NCBI RefSeq assembly: GCF_009770985.1
Contig: NZ_WSRW01000001.1
Location: 434,001 to 498,000 of the forward strand
Reading direction: 5' to 3'
Length of the DNA: 64,000 nucleotides
DNA from: Mucilaginibacter lacusdianchii
GTDB taxonomy: Bacteria; Bacteroidota; Bacteroidia; Sphingobacteriales; Sphingobacteriaceae
A model generated the notes under the pieces. That model was not told where the DNA came from. It was given only the letters and a program-made list of their open reading frames with translations, and searched no databases. The position numbers and the translations under genes were made by a program. Positions 63,161 to 64,000 of this stretch are shown here, piece after piece. Within the stretch, counting starts at the first letter, position 1, and the number at the start of each line of letters is the position of its first letter.

Positions 63161-63228
63161 TTGTCAGTTCTCAGTTGTGAGTTGTCAGGAAAACCAAATT
63201 TGACAACCGACAACTCACAACCGACAAC
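63160..63228. repeat. GTTGT-family inverted repeat after hemL
   Basis: Arms of 28 bp: GTTGTCAGTTCTCAGTTGTG... is complementary to the right arm ending CTCACAACCGACAAC at 23 of 28 positions, with a 13-nt loop. It is the best-preserved member of the family; the right arm ends 15 bp before the kinase ATG. Confidence 0.85.
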
Positions 63229-63243
63229 ACAGAAACTAATTAT

Positions 63244-64000
63244 ATGAAAAAACCTTTTGTTATATTTTACGGACTCCTCCTTTATGCCTTTGCAGAGTTG
63301 CTTTGGTGGGGGTATATGCTGGTAAGTTTGCAGCCACAACGTTCGGGCATGATTCTGAGTGAAGGGCTTATGTTCGTGTCAGTATTGTCATGTGGTGCTT
63401 TTCTGTTTCACAAATCGCTCAATAAAGAGCGCAAGCTGCAACATCAAAAAAAGAATTTTTTGCTTTCGGTTACCCACGAGCTGAAATCGCCGTTGGCTTC
63501 TATCAAGTTATATCTGGAAACCATTCAAAAACGTAATCTGAACAAAGACCAGATAATGGACTTTACCGGAAAGTGTTTGCTGGATATTGACCGGCTGAAC
63601 GATATGGTAGAAAACATGCTGCTGGCGGCCAAAATTGAAAATCAGTCTTATACATTTCCTAAACAGCAATTTAACCTTTCGGCACTGGTTGATAGCGTAG
63701 TCAATCGCTTGCAGATCAATAAGTGTGATTTGACGCAGCAACTGATCAATGCCGAAATTGAACCTAAAATTGAAGTTTCGGGCGATAAATTTGCATTAAC
63801 ATCGGTGGTAACCAACCTTATCGAGAATGCCATTAAGTATTCGTCGCCCTGCGCAACGGTAGATGTAAAATTGTATACCAAGAGTAATAAAGTATATTTA
63901 GAGGTGGCCGATCATGGCATTGGTATAGCAGATGAAGAGAAAAACCGTATTTTCGACCGGTTTTACCGTGTAGGTAGTGAAGAAACCCGTAACACAAAAG
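63244..64000 (+). CDS. Sensor histidine kinase (3-prime end cut by window)
   Basis: The first 252 codons of a two-component kinase, open to the window end. Two transmembrane helices (about 4-27 and 37-55) flank a very short periplasmic loop, so little extracellular sensing is expected. The HisKA domain has the phospho-acceptor His78 in SVTHELKSPL. The ATPase domain shows the N box NLIENAIKYSS, the G1 motif DHGIGIA and the F box IFDRFYR; the G2 box lies beyond the edge. A response regulator is expected downstream but cannot be seen. Whether it relates to heme supply is unknown. Confidence 0.93.
   Translation, partial: MKKPFVIFYGLLLYAFAELLWWGYMLVSLQPQRSGMILSEGLMFVSVLSCGAFLFHKSLNKERKLQHQKKNFLLSVTHELKSPLASIKLYLETIQKRNLNKDQIMDFTGKCLLDIDRLNDMVENMLLAAKIENQSYTFPKQQFNLSALVDSVVNRLQINKCDLTQQLINAEIEPKIEVSGDKFALTSVVTNLIENAIKYSSPCATVDVKLYTKSNKVYLEVADHGIGIADEEKNRIFDRFYRVGSEETRNTK

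Overview
The window is a chromosomal segment of a Bacteroidota bacterium, most likely a member of the Sphingobacteriaceae (Mucilaginibacter/Pedobacter-like). The support is the gene content and order, near absence of Shine-Dalgarno sequences, several promoter matches to the Bacteroidota -7 box TAnnTTTG, FadL-type and PorT-like outer-membrane proteins, a HemC-HemD fusion, and an F1-ATPase operon reduced to atpD-atpC. No rRNA, prophage, CRISPR array or classical DDE insertion sequence was seen. Genus assignment is inference.

Layout. (1) 1-14.5 kb, minus strand: a nearly complete dcw division and cell-wall cluster, mraZ-rsmH-ftsL-ftsI-murE-mraY-murD-ftsW-murG-murC-ftsQ-ftsA-ftsZ, with ftsZ cut by the window edge. 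murF and ddl are absent from it. A three-repeat 10-bp array just upstream of mraZ looks like its autoregulatory operator. (2) 14.6-35.6 kb: mixed housekeeping and accessory genes: purU, a YceH-family gene, a DUF4256 gene, a VOC protein, a CocE-type peptidase or esterase with two small overlapping partners, pgk, gapA, obgE, adk, one tRNA-Arg(ACG), an S8 protease, a Bcp peroxiredoxin, a quinone oxidoreductase, a GDSL lipoprotein and a FadL-like porin. (3) 35.7-37.7 kb: atpD-atpC. (4) 38-51 kb, plus strand: a full branched-chain amino-acid operon ilvD-ilvB-ilvN-(DinB-like)-ilvC-leuC-(GxxExxY nuclease)-leuD-leuB-(methyltransferase)-leuA-ilvA. (5) 51-57.4 kb: an ABC ATPase, an ECF sigma factor with a probable anti-sigma factor and a beta-barrel protein, an amidohydrolase, an alpha/beta hydrolase and a DoxX-like protein, plus a 490-bp ORF-free repeat region. 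(6) 57.6-64 kb: heme biosynthesis from glutamyl-tRNA, hemA-hemCD-hemB-hemL, then a histidine kinase cut by the window end.

The most interesting layer is the set of small palindromic elements between the housekeeping genes. Two carry a small nuclease gene almost exactly filling the space between perfect terminal inverted repeats: a GIY-YIG gene between 30-bp repeats (20551-20956) and a GxxExxY/PD-(D/E)XK gene between 17-bp repeats (45350-45857). The second sits exactly between leuC and leuD, with the leuC stop codon inside one repeat and the nuclease stop codon inside the other. Three ORF-less palindromes of 87-94 bp (29464, 43830, 61726) share the terminal pattern TGTCATnnCGAAC with the GIY-YIG element, so they could be non-autonomous relatives. 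A further GTTGT-rich inverted-repeat family occupies four operon spacers. All residue numbers were counted by eye and nothing was searched against databases.
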